DNA of 64,000 bases from Pseudogymnoascus destructans (GCF_001641265.1 NW_020167529.1:707001-771000); one strand, 5' to 3'. Counted from the stretch's first letter, positions 11,679 to 24,159 are shown. Made by a program: numbers and translations. The notes: generated by a model not told the origin, from the sequence alone.

Positions 11679-14508
11679 ATGGACGGTCGTTACAATCCAG
11701 GGGCATCTCTTCGTGAGGTGGATCCTTCGAATCCTGGAGTATGTGTTACCCCTTCGGCGTGGTGAACCAACTGCTGCCAAATGCTAACAAACTGCCAGTA
11801 TAACCAACCTAGGCCAGACACTCGCGATGAATCCGAACTGGGCCTGCTATCCCCAAGCGGTGGGCATGCATACCAGTCCCCATTTGATGGCAACAATCAA
11901 TCGAACCTGGAAATTCAGAGGCCTGTCTCGACAGCATACAGCTTGACAGAGTCGTACGCGGTGCCTGGGCAGCAGAACCCACACCACGCAACAGAGTATT
12001 CGAGCAGCTCATCCTTCCAGCAAGGAATCGAACTCGAGGACATTCCTTTCGGAGGCACAAACCGAGCCCCGTCGCCATCGCGAACGATCGACTCGGAAGA
12101 TGCCTGGAGAAAGCGTCAGGCTCCTGGCGGCGGACTCAAGCGCTACCCTACAAGAAAGGTGAAGCTTATTCAGGGCTCGGTCCTCAGTATCGACTACCCA
12201 GTCCCGAGTGCCATCAAGAACTCGATAGAGAAGAAATACACCGCCGATGTCGAAGCTGGGAATGAAGAATTCACCCACATGCGATACACTGCGGCTACCT
12301 GCGACCCCAACGACTTCACAATGAGGAACGGCTACAATTTGAGGCCCGCGATGTACAATAGGCACACCGAGCTCCTGATTGCAATTACATACTATAACGA
12401 AGATAAGGCGCTGCTTTCGCGCACGCTGCACGGTGTCATGCAGAACATCAACGACATTGTCCGTCTCAAGAAGACTGAGTTCTGGAACAAGGGAGGACAG
12501 GCATGGCAAAAGATTGTCGTCTGCTTGGTCTTCGATGGTTTTGATGCTTGCGACAAGGACGTTCTTGACGTTCTGGCCACGGTCGGTGTCTTCCAAGAAG
12601 GTGTCATGAAGAAGGATATCGACGGTAAGGAGACAGTTGCCCATATCTTCGAGTACACGACACAGATCTCGGTGACTGCCAACCAGCAGCTTGTGCGCCC
12701 TCAAGAGGGTGCGGCAAACAACCTGCCACCCGTGCAGATGATGTTCTGCTTGAAGCAGAAGAACAGCAAGAAGATCAACTCCCATCGTTGGTTGTTCAAC
12801 GCTTTCGGGCGTATTCTGAACCCAGAGGTCTGTATTCTGCTGGATGCCGGTACTAAGCCTGGTCCCAAATCGCTCTTGTCGCTGTGGGAAGGTTTCTTCA
12901 ACGACAAAGATCTCGGAGGAGCTTGTGGTGAAATCCACGCCATGTTGGGCAAGGGTGGGCGCAACCTGATCAACCCTCTGGTTGCAGCCCAGAACTTCGA
13001 GTACAAGATCAGTAACATTCTCGACAAGCCGCTTGAGAGTTCTTTCGGATATGTCAGTGTGTTGCCGGGTGCTTTCTCAGCATACCGTTACCGTGCTATC
13101 ATTGGCCGCCCGCTCGAGCAGTACTTCCATGGTGATCACACGCTTTCTGCGATTCTTGGAAAGAAGGGTATCGAGGGCATGAATATTTTCAAGAAGAACA
13201 TGTTCTTGGCTGAGGATCGTATTCTTTGCTTCGAGTTGGTTGCCAAGGCTGGCTCGAAGTGGCATTTGACATACATCAAGGCGGCAAAGGGAGAAACGGA
13301 TGTTCCTGAGGGCGCCCCTGAATTCATTGGCCAGCGTAGAAGATGGCTCAACGGTTCATTTGCTGCCAGTGTCTACTCCGTTATGCACTTTGGTAGAATG
13401 TACAAGAGTGGACACAACTTCGTCCGCATGTTCTTCTTCCATATCCAACTTCTTTACAACATCTTCACGGTTATCCTCACTTGGTTCTCGCTCGCATCTT
13501 ACTGGCTTACAACGACTGTCATTATGGATCTTGTTGGTCTTCCAGAGCCAGCTTCGGGTACCGGAGCAGAGCATCACGGATGGCCTTTCGGAGACACAGC
13601 GACGCCAATTATCAACACGATTCTGAAGTACCTATACCTCGGATGTCTGGTCATGCAATTCGTGTTGGCCCTCGGAAATAGGCCAAAGGGATCCCGCTAC
13701 ACTTACATCACATCGTTCATGATCTTCTCATTCATTCAGTTGTATGTCATTATTTTGTCTATGTTCTTGGTTGTACGCGCGTTTGTCGGACCAAACGTGG
13801 ACAAAACAGCGATCTTCACCACCAATATCTTCTCGTCAAACAGCTCCGCTATCATTCTCATCGCGCTGGCGGCCACCTTCGGTTTATACTTTGTCGCCTC
13901 GTTCCTCTACCTGGACCCATGGCACATGTTCCACTCCTTCCCTCAATACCTGCTTGTTGCATCTTCGTACATCAACATCCTCAACGTCTACTCCTACAGC
14001 AACTGGCACGATGTGTCTTGGGGAACCAAGGGATCGGACAAGGTCGATGCTTTGCCATCTGCACAGACAACCAAGGTTGAGGGCAAGGCTGCTGTCATCG
14101 AAGAAGTCGACAAGCCACAAGAGGATATTGATAGCCAGTTTGAGGCAACAGTCAAGCGCGCTCTCAAGGAATACAAGGCACCCAAGGAGGATGAGTCCAA
14201 GTCTTTGGAGGATTCGTACAAGTCTTTCAGAACGACCCTGGTGGCTTTCTGGATTTTCTCCAACGCCATTCTTGCGGTGGTCATTACTAGCGACAACTTC
14301 GATTCGTTCGGATTCGGGGTAAGTTTAAACATCCATACACACCATCGAGCGTTAACTAACAATATCATAGAACAAAGCATCTGCTCGCACAGCCAAGTTC
14401 TTCCAGGCCCTGCTCATCGCTACTGTCTGTCTGTCTCTCGTTCGCTTTATTGGATGCCTGTGGTTCCTGGGTAAGTCCGGAATCAAGCGCTGCTTCAGGA
14501 GACGTTGA
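11679..14508 (+). CDS. Chitin synthase, probably class III
   Basis: Three exons: 11679-11738, 11799-14318 and 14371-14508, giving about 905 residues. The first 130 residues are a low-complexity hydrophilic N-terminus. The GT2 chitin synthase core follows: ITYYNEDKALLSRTLHGVM near residue 205, then AEDRILCFELVAKAG near 489 and the hallmark QRRRW near 530. From about residue 560 to the end there are several hydrophobic membrane spans, with a charged cytoplasmic stretch between TM groups (VDKPQEDIDSQFEATVKRAL). The tail ends GIKRCFRRR. Family knowledge: it polymerises UDP-GlcNAc into chitin at the plasma membrane. The sequence around GWPFGDTATPIINTILKYL is most like class III (ChsB type); the class is my inference. 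Confidence 0.93.
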
Positions 14509-16083
14509 AAAGGGCGTATTGCGCTCGCAAGTATGTCTCGTCAACATATAATGACCGGCGTTTTTTGTTTGGGTATGTTGCTACATGTATTAAAAAGATC
14601 ACGTTTTTTTTTATGTGAGACATTTGAGATCTGTACAAGTTTCGGCATGGCTGTTCCCTTGCTTCCCTCACTTTGACCACTGCGCATGTGCAATTTTACC
14701 AGGCAATATTCAGCATCGTGATTCACATTAACCTCCGAGTACAAGCAACTCAATCGCTCGATTGATTGTCTGAACGATTATGTGGATACAGCAACCTGAA
14801 CCCACGACCGTAAAAAGGCCAGACCTCTGCCAAGAAAGACCAATACACGTAGAGTCGGTAGAGTGTCAGTCGAGCGGATCTGTGGAGATGCAGTGGAGAG
14901 TCTGCTTCTGAAACGTGGGTGATAGCGAACGGCCGCGGTACAGTATCACCTTTACAGTGGGGATGATCGGAGAGGCCATGTTTCAGCACGCCAGGGAACC
15001 TTTCCGAACGCCACCTTTCTGCGCCTGGTTGTGCATATATATCATGCTTGAGTTGGTGGGATTTGGGATTTGCGATGGGAGAGGTTGGGTATAGCGGGGA
15101 GGAGAAGACGGAGAAGACCGTCTGTTGTGTTTGTGCGAGGGATGATCCCTCGCCCGTGACAGCCATGTGTCTCCTCTTCATATGATTGCCAATGGTATAA
15201 GCGTCCGTACAGCGCACTCGTATAGATTAGATCTAATATTACACAAAGTACATGTATGTACTTTGGCCTTACGACGCGAATCAAACGCCGCCATCCAGGA
15301 ACACCAAGGGCTCACTGGGGGTCCACGGCTAATCCTGTATGTCCTAGCTGATTTCGGCCTAATGCGTTATCAACCACCCCCCCCCTTGTCATTTCGGATC
15401 ATTCAGCCATGGCTTCCATGCCGCCCACACCCACGACGTCCCCTCGACTCGCATCTCATCTCACCACCGCTTGCCTCGTCCCTCATCCTCACCATCATCT
15501 CCATCTCCATCTCCATATCCATCTCCATCTCCATCTCCATCTCCATCCCCATCTTCACCCTCATCTTCATACCCATCCGTGTTATTGTTCAGGGTCCTCT
15601 TTTCACACTTCCTTCCCAATTCTCGATTCCCTGAACTGCTCTTTCTTTCACCGGCTTTTCGGGTCCCCAACGCTACTTCGAACCCCGACCCTCGACATCC
15701 GCTCTTAGCCTTGGCCTCATCTGTCGCGATTCAAACAAATATCTTACCACGAATCCGACCTTTATAAAACAGCCAGCCGATACGATTTGCAATCGACTGT
15801 TCTACTTCAATCAAATATCATTATACACCCCCAGGCACAACACACAAGCTCGTACGAGTTGAGCAACAGAGTTCCACAGGACATCAGCAGGTGGTCAGAA
15901 GAATAGACTCGTACGGCTGTGCCACGTCAGCTTCAGGACCAGAACTCGGTACGGCAGCAACCACAACTTGTGAGACGACTCCGGGCTGTGCTCAGATCGT
16001 TTGCCTTGCTAGCAGAGGCTCTCTCTACTAATTATACCGGGCCTGTTCCCATCCCTATCATATACTATCCATAAACCGTTCAA
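14509..16083. other. intergenic region, promoter side of OPY2-like gene
   Basis: About 1.6 kb without a supported gene. A CTCCAT hexamer microsatellite lies near 15.5 kb, and a long pyrimidine-rich stretch upstream of the OPY2-like start is typical of a fungal promoter and 5' UTR. Confidence 0.5.
15494..15556 (+). repeat. (CATCTC)n hexamer microsatellite
   Basis: About ten imperfect hexamer copies, with single-base variants such as CATATC and CATCCC. Confidence 0.9.
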
Positions 16084-17408
16084 ATGGCGGTCTTCGGCGG
16101 CGATGGTAAGTTCATAACCCAACCCACCTGCCTCTCTTTTGATTCTAACCTTTGCTAGTATCGAGGGGTCTGTTTGCCCGCGCGTGTGTCCCTTGCCCTT
16201 CAGTAACACCTGCTTGCCCATCCTGTCCGACAGGTTCGAAATGCTCGATATCAGTCCAGACCTGCGACACTTGCCAATCGACGTCCTGTATTGCCGATTC
16301 TACAGCAGTCGCCCCAGCGAACCCTGATACGTCAACAGTTGGTGGCGGTGGTGGCTCTGGCCCCAATGTCGGTGCCATCGCGGGCGGTGTTATCGGAGGA
16401 CTGGCCGCGATTGCGATTATCGGATACCTTGCGTGGAGATTCTTTGTCAAGAACAAGAGGGCCCAGTACGAGGAGGAATATGCGGAGCAATATACCAACC
16501 AAGCGACGGATTCGGAGAAGGATTTCGCATCAAGGCGGGACGCGCGTGCGTCTACTCATACAGTCAGCTCTATCGCCTCTACCGTTCTCACCAGAGCATC
16601 CAACATCATCCAGATTGCGTATATTCCAGGTGTTACGAACAGATCGGCGCCTTCGACGCCTGGCCTCCTCGTTCCCCCGGTTCCGCCGATCCCTATCGCC
16701 CTCTCGAGCGCAAGCACCCCGAGCTACGAGGACGAACACTTCTTCATGCCTGGCGACCTCCGCGACTCTACATACTCTGCTATGACTGACCGAACTTCAT
16801 ACGCACCACGATCCAGTGTCGCATCTACCATCTACGGCAAGAACGCTGTCGTCTCGCCGCTACCCGCCCAGACCGTCATGAGAGGAAAGGCAGCTGTTAT
16901 CAGCGTCAAGTCCAACGTAGGCCACAGTCCTGCCGAGTTAACACCCCCGGTTCCAAGCGTGGACCGCAACCGATATAAGAACAACAACATGCAACCCCCG
17001 CCCAGCCCAGTATCCAGCATCGGCTCCACCTTCCTCAACAGCGCCAGCGCAGCTACAGCTACGCAGATCAAGCCAACGATGGTCAGAGTGACCCCTAAAA
17101 GGATCTATAATAAGCCGAAATCCACGGCCGAGGAGTCGGGTGAGGCCGAGGCGAAGGAAAATGATGCTAGTCGCGAATCCGCAGCTATCACTATTATCGA
17201 CGACACGCCCACTGTTGAGCAGGGGCCGTTTAGCGATCCGTCGCCAGCTGCTTCGTCGCCGAGGACGAAGGGACATATGAAGAAGGGTAGCTTGAGCGCG
17301 GTCATTGAGGAGGCTCAGACGGAGAAGGCTCAGAGCGAGGCGAGCGCTAAGGAGGAGGCTAAGAAGAAGGATGGGACGCCGTTTGGCGACGAGCATGCGA
17401 CTGATTGA
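16084..17408 (+). CDS. OPY2: Opy2-like membrane anchor of the HOG/MAPK pathway
   Basis: Two exons, 16084-16105 and 16159-17408, giving about 423 residues. Eight cysteines lie in the first 51 residues (C17, C20, C27, C30, C36, C43, C46, C51), with CPSCPTGSKC typical of the Opy2 extracellular domain. A glycine-rich linker leads to one transmembrane helix (about 78-103, IAGGVIGGLAAIAIIGYLAW). A long Ser/Thr/Pro-rich cytoplasmic tail ends in Lys/Glu-rich sequence. There is no signal peptide, also true of the family. Family knowledge: yeast Opy2 holds Ste50/Ste11 at the plasma membrane for osmosensing. The tail is poorly conserved, so partner binding is inferred from the family. The 22-base first exon is supported by frame continuity. 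Confidence 0.82.
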
Positions 17409-18015
17409 TCGCATTTCACCAAACCAAATACCAAAGGGCTCAACGACGAGCCGACAGATTTTTCTGTATATACTTGAAAGGGCGTTTGGAGGAGTTGGGA
17501 AAACTCTTCTTTGTTTAGGATAGGATGGATTTTTGGAGGATTTTTGTTGATCTTGGCCGGGAGGGGTTATGGCTGGGATGATGGGGATGATGGGGATGAG
17601 ATTGTTGCAAACAGATGCAGATAGGTTTATTCAAACTGCAAAGCAGCCGCCAGACGGGCGATTTACGACATTCAAATACAGCTTTTACAAGCACCTCTCA
17701 TGCATACCATACCATTGGCCCCCCCCCTCATGAGCGTGCGTGATTTTAGTAAGAGCCGCGGGGGTAGTAGTAGTTGGGCGATGGCCAAGGCTAGAAGAAG
17801 GCTCCTCTCTCTACCACCCATATCCCACGGCGTTGGAGCGCTCGGCGTGGTTCGCACGCCACTCACCAGAGCCGATGATGAGCATCCCCTCGCGCCTATC
17901 GCTATCGCGAGACGGTACCTCGCCGATCCGTCGCTGATCGAGCCCAGACGTCCATTTTTATACATCAAAGTGTCCCATACCCCTCTTGCTTGACATTGAC
18001 AATTCGGTCCATGGA

Positions 18016-18050
18016 GTGAGTGGTGAGTGGTGAGTGGTGAGTGGTGAGTG
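18016..18050 (+). repeat. (GTGAGTG)5 tandem repeat
   Basis: Five exact 7-base copies. Confidence 0.9.
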
Positions 18051-18400
18051 AGAGCTGTGGGCGCCACTGGGTCCACCTAGCAGGCACAGCTCCAAGCTTC
18101 ATTGTTCGCCGTGTGGTCCCGCCGTTATGCCAGTGTTGTGTGGTGTGGTGTCGTAACCCTTGCTTACATTGTGTGTGTGTGGGTGGGTGGTGTGGTGTGT
18201 CGCTTCGCTAACTAGAGTGCTGACGAGATGGGGACTTGCTGTCATAGTGACAGTTTCGTGGAGAAGGTGATTTTGGGGGGCCCAGGACTGGATTGTGTTT
18301 CTTTGCCGCCGTGCTATTACTGTGCTGTACTGTAAATCTCTCTCTCGGCGTGGATATCGTAGCGGCAGGATGGGTTGACGGTGGGTTGACGGTATGTAGG

Positions 18401-18464
18401 TACTTTGCTGTACTGTGCTGTACTGTGCTGTACTGTGCTGTACTGTGCTGTACTGTGCTGTACT
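18401..18464 (+). repeat. (TACTGTGCTG)n decamer repeat
   Basis: About six 10-base copies; the first has TTTG instead of TGTG. Confidence 0.92.
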
Positions 18465-18573
18465 CCGTACTTGCTTGTACAATTAATTACTCCACTGTCC
18501 TCTAGAGTAGTTACCCACCACCCAAAACTCCGTCCGAGCTTCTGAACGCACTACTACATTGCTCTTATCCCAT

Positions 18574-18670
18574 CTACTGCGACTACTGCGACTACTGCGA
18601 CTACTGCAATTACTGCGACTACTGCGACTACTGCGACTACTGCGACTACTCTGCGACTACTGCGACTACA
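18574..18670 (+). repeat. (CTACTGCGA)n nonamer repeat
   Basis: About ten copies of a 9-base unit with a few variants. It lies about 315 bases upstream of the Ras2 start codon, so it is in the promoter or 5' UTR. Confidence 0.92.
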
Positions 18671-18986
18671 CCTGTACTCTACTTCCTTCCTTCCGCTGTC
18701 GCTCTTCCCTGAAATTTCCCTTCCCGCACGAGACTGCATTGGAAAGACGTACTGTTGTAGAAGCTTGGCCATCTCGATCTCTCAGACAATTTTGGCGCAG
18801 CAAGCCAGCAGTACCACCAAGCAGCAACCCAAAGCCCATGCAAAACCAGTCTTCTGTCTCTTGCCCCACCATTACTCGTCCTTGAAAGAAGCTCGTCCCG
18901 CCGCCGATAAACTCCCCCCCCCCCCCACAGTCGAGATACATGAACATCTAGCGAAGCAGCATTGCAGAACAAGAACCCTCTACAAT

Positions 18987-19800
18987 ATGTCGGGAAAGAT
19001 GATCCTGTACAAGCTGGTCGTCCTTGGAGATGGTGGTGTTGGCAAGGTCGGTGCTCTCGCGGCCCTCTCCCTCCGCCCCTGGGACATGAAAGCTCACGCA
19101 CAGCTCTAGACCGCTTTAACGATACAGCTATGCCTCCAGCATTTCGTCGAGACGTGAGTGACTTCCCCCCCGAAGCTCCAGCTCCGTGGCTAATGTGCAA
19201 TTATCCAGCTACGACCCGACAATTGAGGACTCCTATCGCAAACAAGTCGTCATAGACGGGCAATCCTGCATGCTCGAGGTCCTCGACACAGCCGGCCAGG
19301 AGGAATACACCGCCCTACGCGACCAGTGGATCCGCGACGGCGAAGGCTTCGTCCTCGTCTACTCCATCTCCTCTCGCTCCTCATTCACCCGCATCCAGCG
19401 CTTTCACCACCAGATCCAGCGTGTCAAGGAAGCCTCTCCGCCCTCATACCCCGGCTCGTTCTCCGCGCCCTCCGCCCCCCCCGGCGCCGTCCCCATTATG
19501 CTCGTAGGCAACAAGGCGGACCGCGTGACGGAGCGCGAAGTCTCGACGCAGGAGGGCCACGCGCTCGCCCGCGAGCTGGGCTGCGAGTTCGTCGAGGCCT
19601 CGGCGAAGAACTGCATCAACGTCGAGAAGGCCTTCTACGACGTCGTGCGCCTGCTCCGCCGACAACGGCAGCAGCGCCTGCGCTCGACGCCGAGCGCGAG
19701 GGGCACGGCGTCCACGCTCGGCGAGACGTCGCGCGGCGATAGGCCACCGAGGAACCACAGGGACGATAAGCCAAAGGTCAAGAAGTGTGTTATTTTATGA
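18987..19800 (+). CDS. RAS2: Ras2-type small GTPase
   Basis: Three exons: 18987-19046, 19110-19153 and 19209-19800, giving about 231 residues. The P loop GDGGVGK/T crosses intron 1, the switch I effector YDPTIEDSY crosses intron 2, and switch II is DTAGQEEYTALRDQW. The guanine-specificity motifs GNKAD and EASAK follow. A Pro/Ser-rich insertion (SPPSYPGSFSAPSAPPG) before GNKAD and a basic tail end in CVIL, a CaaX box whose Leu favours geranylgeranylation. Family knowledge: this matches the fungal Ras2/Krev-like group that controls growth and morphogenesis at membranes. Exon 3 is GC-rich compared with its neighbours. The donor of exon 1 (GTCGGT) is not consensus but gives the exact Ras motif. 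Confidence 0.92.
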
Positions 19801-20639
19801 GCGGCCCCTGCCCGTCTAGCGACAGGAATGCCGAGGCCCCGCGCTGGGCTGTGCCATGACCGTTATGACTTCTATCCTCTATACTACATCGATTGTGCGA
19901 GAGCGACGCCGCTCCTCCGAAGCGGCATGGTCCCCCGGAGTGCGTCGTTATTATCATCATCATCTACAGAAACCCCAGCCTGAGCAGGTTTAACCCGAAT
20001 TCGTCTTTTCATCAGACGTACGTTTGCGTAGACGTATGTCACATCACATCACATCTGCACGCACGTCATGTCATTCGCATTGTTCTTGTTCAGCTCTTCT
20101 CCCAACGGCGAACGGAGTATCAAAAGAGGGTTGGGTTGGGTGGGTGGTGGGAGGGGGTTCAAACGTTGGCGTATGATTCAACAGGGTCACATTTCATGTC
20201 ATGAGAGATGTGTGTTAGGGTTCAAACTGCAAATATGGCGTGGAGTTTGTCGGCGCAAAGCTCTACCTTTTTAGTTTGATGGAAAGAGCTCTCCCGAAGG
20301 CACATATATATCAGAGAGAAACGAGCACATAGTTTTGGGGGTTTCTTGTTCGCCCGGTCACATTCATCTTGGATCGTCATCGATATTTGAAGATATGGCT
20401 TGCCACTTGACGTAGCACAGCTGATTGGAAATTTTACGGATAACTTACTACAACTACTTAGAAATTACCACCATGATGTCCCCTCTCCCTGTGTGTGTAT
20501 ATTTTCTTTGGGTGACCTTTCCGAGAAAGGGAGGGGGCAGCTGTGCACTACTGAAGCACTGACTCCAACAACACGCTGATCACTCTGACGTGTTTCCATC
20601 CCCCGAAGCGGAGCGTCAAGGGCTAGCACCGGCGAGGGA

Positions 20640-20770
20640 CGCTCTCCCCTCCCCTCTTCCCTCCCCTCTTCCCTTCCCTCTTCCCTCCCCTCTTCGCTGC
20701 CATCTCCACTCCCCTCTCCCCTCTCCCCTCCCGTCTCCCCTCCCCTCTTCGCTCCCCTCTCCACTCCCCT
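20640..20770 (+). repeat. polypyrimidine (CCCTCTTCC)-rich tract
   Basis: About 130 bases almost entirely C and T on the plus strand. Confidence 0.85.
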
Positions 20771-21738
20771 ATGATAACGCTGGTTCGTTGTGTGCCCAGC
20801 GCCCGCGGCCCCCTAGAGAGGTCTCAAGTAGAGGGGTGGTCTCAGGGGGGAATTACCGTGGTCGCTTCCCCCCCATGGATATGGATCTGTCTGCCAGCAG
20901 GATCACGGACATGCAAGGTGCCAGAAATTCGTTTGGTTGGTGGCTAGTGTTTGTTTCTTACTTACTTACATACATGCATGGGATGGATAGTGTTTTTTTT
21001 TGTTAAGAAAAAGGCTCATTTTTCTATTGGGGGCTGGAATTTTTACTGTGGTTTTAATACAGCATCTTGTCAATAAGCTAGGTTGGGGGGGGATGGAGCT
21101 ATGGCTATGGGAGGGAAATTATATCGGCGTGGATTGCTGGTAGCGATTCTGGAGAGGGCACCACTGTGGTTAGCACTGTCGCACTCGTCGCTCCAGTTAT
21201 GGAGTGGTGGAGTCGTGAGTTGATTCCGCGGCCACAGCCGGGGCCCGCGGGAAGATATCGCCAGCAAGTCAAGTCGCTCATGGTGCACCAGCCAACACCA
21301 CTCTCTCTATGGATAAATGCACGAAATCGGTTTGCATAAACAACAACGTACGGGGTATAGGGATGGGAAACCTGGAAACCCAGCACCACCAACAACTCGC
21401 TCCTCTCAAAACGGGTTCGAGCGAAAGGTACTGTTTCATTCCCTCTGCAGCACCTACCTACTGTACCTGCAACCGCCGACCTCACCTCACCTTGTCCACG
21501 CCCGCCCGTGCAATACAGCACCTCCCAAATACCCGCGTGCCCAACCACGCACCTCCCTACCCTACCCTACTGTATTCGCGTGCCCAACCGAGCGACCGTA
21601 ACGCACGCCAGCTGGGGCGGCGGGAGGGCCACGCTGCCACGGGGATACCAAGCCATGGCGGTGGGACGCTTGGTCGAGACGGGGTGTGTGGGCCGGCTGC
21701 CCGCGGAACCGGGGCGTGGAAACGGGCAAGACATTTGC

Positions 21739-21855
21739 TGGGCAGGGAAGGGGAAAGATCCGCATGGGCGGCGGTGCTGGGTAGGGAAGGGGGAAGATCC
21801 GCATGGGAGGCGGTGCTGGGCAGGGAAGGGGGAAGATCCGCATGGGCGGCGGTGC
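21739..21855 (+). repeat. 39-bp minisatellite, three copies
   Basis: Copies at 21739-21777, 21778-21816 and 21817-21855 with a few substitutions. The unit is a multiple of three, so it is open in several frames, which explains the ORFs on both strands. Confidence 0.9.
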
Positions 21856-23030
21856 TGGTTAGTAAAACATGGTCTTGTTGAGTTGGAGTTGAGCGCTGGG
21901 GCTCGCTCGAGGGGGGATACTGGAGCGGAGTGGGAAGGAAGGAAGGGGAGATGCAATGTAGGTTCCTGTGATGTGCTGTGTGACTGTGAGTGCGTGTGTG
22001 TGTGCAAATACAGCGCAACCATGCATCGGACAAATCCAGCATGCTTGCACCAAGCACCATCCCGTTGCATGGCCACACCCTGCATCCACCGCCCCGTAGC
22101 GCGTGCTGGGAATCTTCAGAGGCGCTCGCTTTTGTCGAATTCTCACATCCCGTCTCTTGTTCTCGTCCGAGGACGGGGTCGGGGGAAGACCGAGTGGATG
22201 GCGGGCGGTGTGTTTAGGGTGAAGGGGCTTATGCGTGTAGCAGCGCCGTCGATCCATCGGCTCTTGCCCGTTCATTATCAGTGTTGCCAAGGGGGGCGGT
22301 TATTGGCTGTGTTTTTGGCCGGGGAGAAGGGACGATGGTAAGGTGTGAGGTTGTGTGTGGCTAGTGAGGTAGGTGGTTTCTCGGGTTTGCGGTCTGATGC
22401 GGATAGTAGGTCTCATCCGTTCTTTGTCGCCGCAAGTATGGAGCCGTTTGGTGAGACGAGCTGGTGAGGTTCCATGGAGCGACCTCCAACCAGGTCAAGC
22501 ACTGTGCGTAGGGTAGCATGTGCATGCATCCAAGCAGCAGGTGTGGATACACATCTCCGTTTCCCCGCGTGAACTAGAGTACCACCGCGTGGACTATCCT
22601 CCTTCAATGCCTTCCGTGAACCTCCTACTCTGGTATCCCGCAACGGCTGTACTGTAGCAACACAGCACCAGTTCACCCCAAGCGCCGGACCGATATTGGC
22701 CGCATACCATGCGTCCCATATGTGCGGACAGGGCCGGCGTGCCTATGTTGTAGGGACAACGATGCATGTGTCTCCAATCACGTGGTTTGGTTTCAAAACC
22801 TTGGATATCGAGGTCGCTGTTGGGTGCATGTGCAGCGGTAATATCTCGCTACAGCTTATTAATTTGAGTGATTGGTCGTGTGGGGAAAAGCAATTCAGGA
22901 TTGAGGAGTCGCGGCGAGATTCCGAGACATACCATACCACGTGTTTGAGACATTTTATATAGGTAGGTGGTTGTTGTATTAGAAATATGATATTTACGGG
23001 GGCATAGTGTAATCGTTGCACTCGGCCGGA

Positions 23031-23805
23031 TGTAACACCATCAACGAACTACAGGACATGATCAATGAGGATCCAGAAGTTGATGTGCTTTCACAATTCC
23101 CCAAGAACTATACTATTGTAAGACAGAGACGAGGACATCGGTGACAAAGAAAATGGTTAACTCGGGTGAATATACTACTATGGCATATCTTGCTGAGCAC
23201 GCACCAGACATACCTGCACCACGGCCGCATGGACTAATCGACCTTGACCCTTATAAAGTCATATTATGACTTATATTCCTTCAATGACATTGACGAAAGC
23301 GTGGCCAACGCTCACGTTAGAAAACAAAGTCTATAGTCAGCGCCAATTGGGCGACATATTTGGCAGGCCTAGGACGTTGAGGCAGCAGGATGGCTACCCC
23401 TTAGGCGGCATCGGCGGTCAAGGTGTGGCAGACTGTCATCGGGAGGACTATAGGAGTCGAAAGGTCATCAGCACAGGAGCTGAGTACGAAAATTGGCAAT
23501 TCTCGATTTCACACTTTGCGGGTGGGCATTATGTTAAATTCCGAAGGAGTTTCCTCCCCCCTCCAGTACAGGAATCTGTTTTCACCCATTGCGACGTCAG
23601 GAGAGATAACATTATGGTCAAAATGGACGAAAACAACGGGTGTGTTGTGACTGGCATTATCGATTGGGAGGAAAGCGGCTTCTACCCGGATTACGACGAA
23701 TGCATGAAAGTAACCAATACATACAACACGAGGGAAGATTGGTTTGATTTTCTGCCAGGTTGTATTGCTCCACAGACTTTTCCGGTGCGGTGGCTGGTGG
23801 TTTGA
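23031..23805 (+). pseudogene. APH-family (aminoglycoside phosphotransferase-like) kinase remnant
   Basis: The segment from about 23120 reads TSVTKKMVNSGEYTTMAYL and PDIPAPRPHG, typical of the N-lobe of fungal APH-like kinases. It then shifts frame near 23262 into an ORF of 179 residues with the catalytic HCDVRRDNIMV (HxD...N) and metal-binding IIDWEESGFYPDYDE. The C-terminal part is cut short. Family knowledge: these eukaryotic APH-fold proteins phosphorylate unknown small molecules or proteins. The frameshift, missing N-terminal glycine loop and truncation, next to a transposon island, argue for a pseudogene. Confidence 0.7.
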
Positions 23806-23869
23806 AATAAGATAGAAATATCAAATATAGTGACTAGGGGTTACCGTCTACAGAAACACTGCTACAATT

Positions 23870-24150
23870 GGCAGGCTACGCGCGCGAGGTGTTTGGAAGC
23901 CAACCGGCTCGGCGATTCGTGCCCGGGTTTACGATCTGAGGAAGCGTGATGCGGCTTTGGGTGTTCGACAGATCTGGCCCTTACAGCTCCGAGGAGTTTG
24001 ATATTCACAGAGAGCCAAAGCGGTTCGTCAAGATCAATGCTGGCTATGCGCTGATGACAGATGCGGAATTGGGGATGAATACATTCATCAGGCTCGATGG
24101 GAACGATCAGCACTTTTACTGAGAAATACGAGACGTGACCTTGCCAATTT
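23870..24150 (+). pseudogene. FunK1-type protein kinase fragment
   Basis: Plus-strand reading gives REVFGSQPARRFVPGFTI, a stop, then GSVMRLWVFDRSGPYSSEEFDIH and INAGYALMTDAELG. This order resembles the N-terminal part of the fungal FunK1 kinase family. At least one stop interrupts it and no catalytic core follows. Only the fragment is left. Confidence 0.6.
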
Positions 24151-24159
24151 TCCACAAGG

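Larger units (their letters stand above)
17409..18986. other. intergenic region rich in tandem repeats, promoter side of RAS2
   Basis: No supported gene. It contains three unrelated short tandem repeats (18016-18050, 18401-18464, 18574-18670) and a run of 14 C shortly before the Ras2 start. Confidence 0.55.
19801..23030. other. 3.2-kb gene-free low-complexity region
   Basis: No supported gene. It contains a CT-rich tract at about 20640-20770, a 39-bp tandem repeat at 21739-21855 and G-rich sequence up to 22340. ORFs here are long only because of high GC content and repeats; none resembles a protein family. Confidence 0.55.

Noticed and set aside
15409..15708. ORFs with His/Ser/Pro repeats near 15.5 kb
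   Set aside because: Translation of the CATCTC microsatellite in several frames, in a promoter region.
18005..18670. CRISPR-like array
   Set aside because: Simple tandem minisatellites without spacers in a eukaryotic genome.
21508..22341. 277-codon plus-strand ORF in the GC-rich desert
   Set aside because: It consists largely of the 39-bp repeat and GC-rich low-complexity sequence, and equally long ORFs exist in other frames; no family resemblance.
22996..23030. Sequence like the 5' half of a tRNA (GGGGGCATAGTGTAATCG)
   Set aside because: It resembles a tRNA D arm, but I find no anticodon arm, T arm or matching acceptor strand downstream. At most a fragment.
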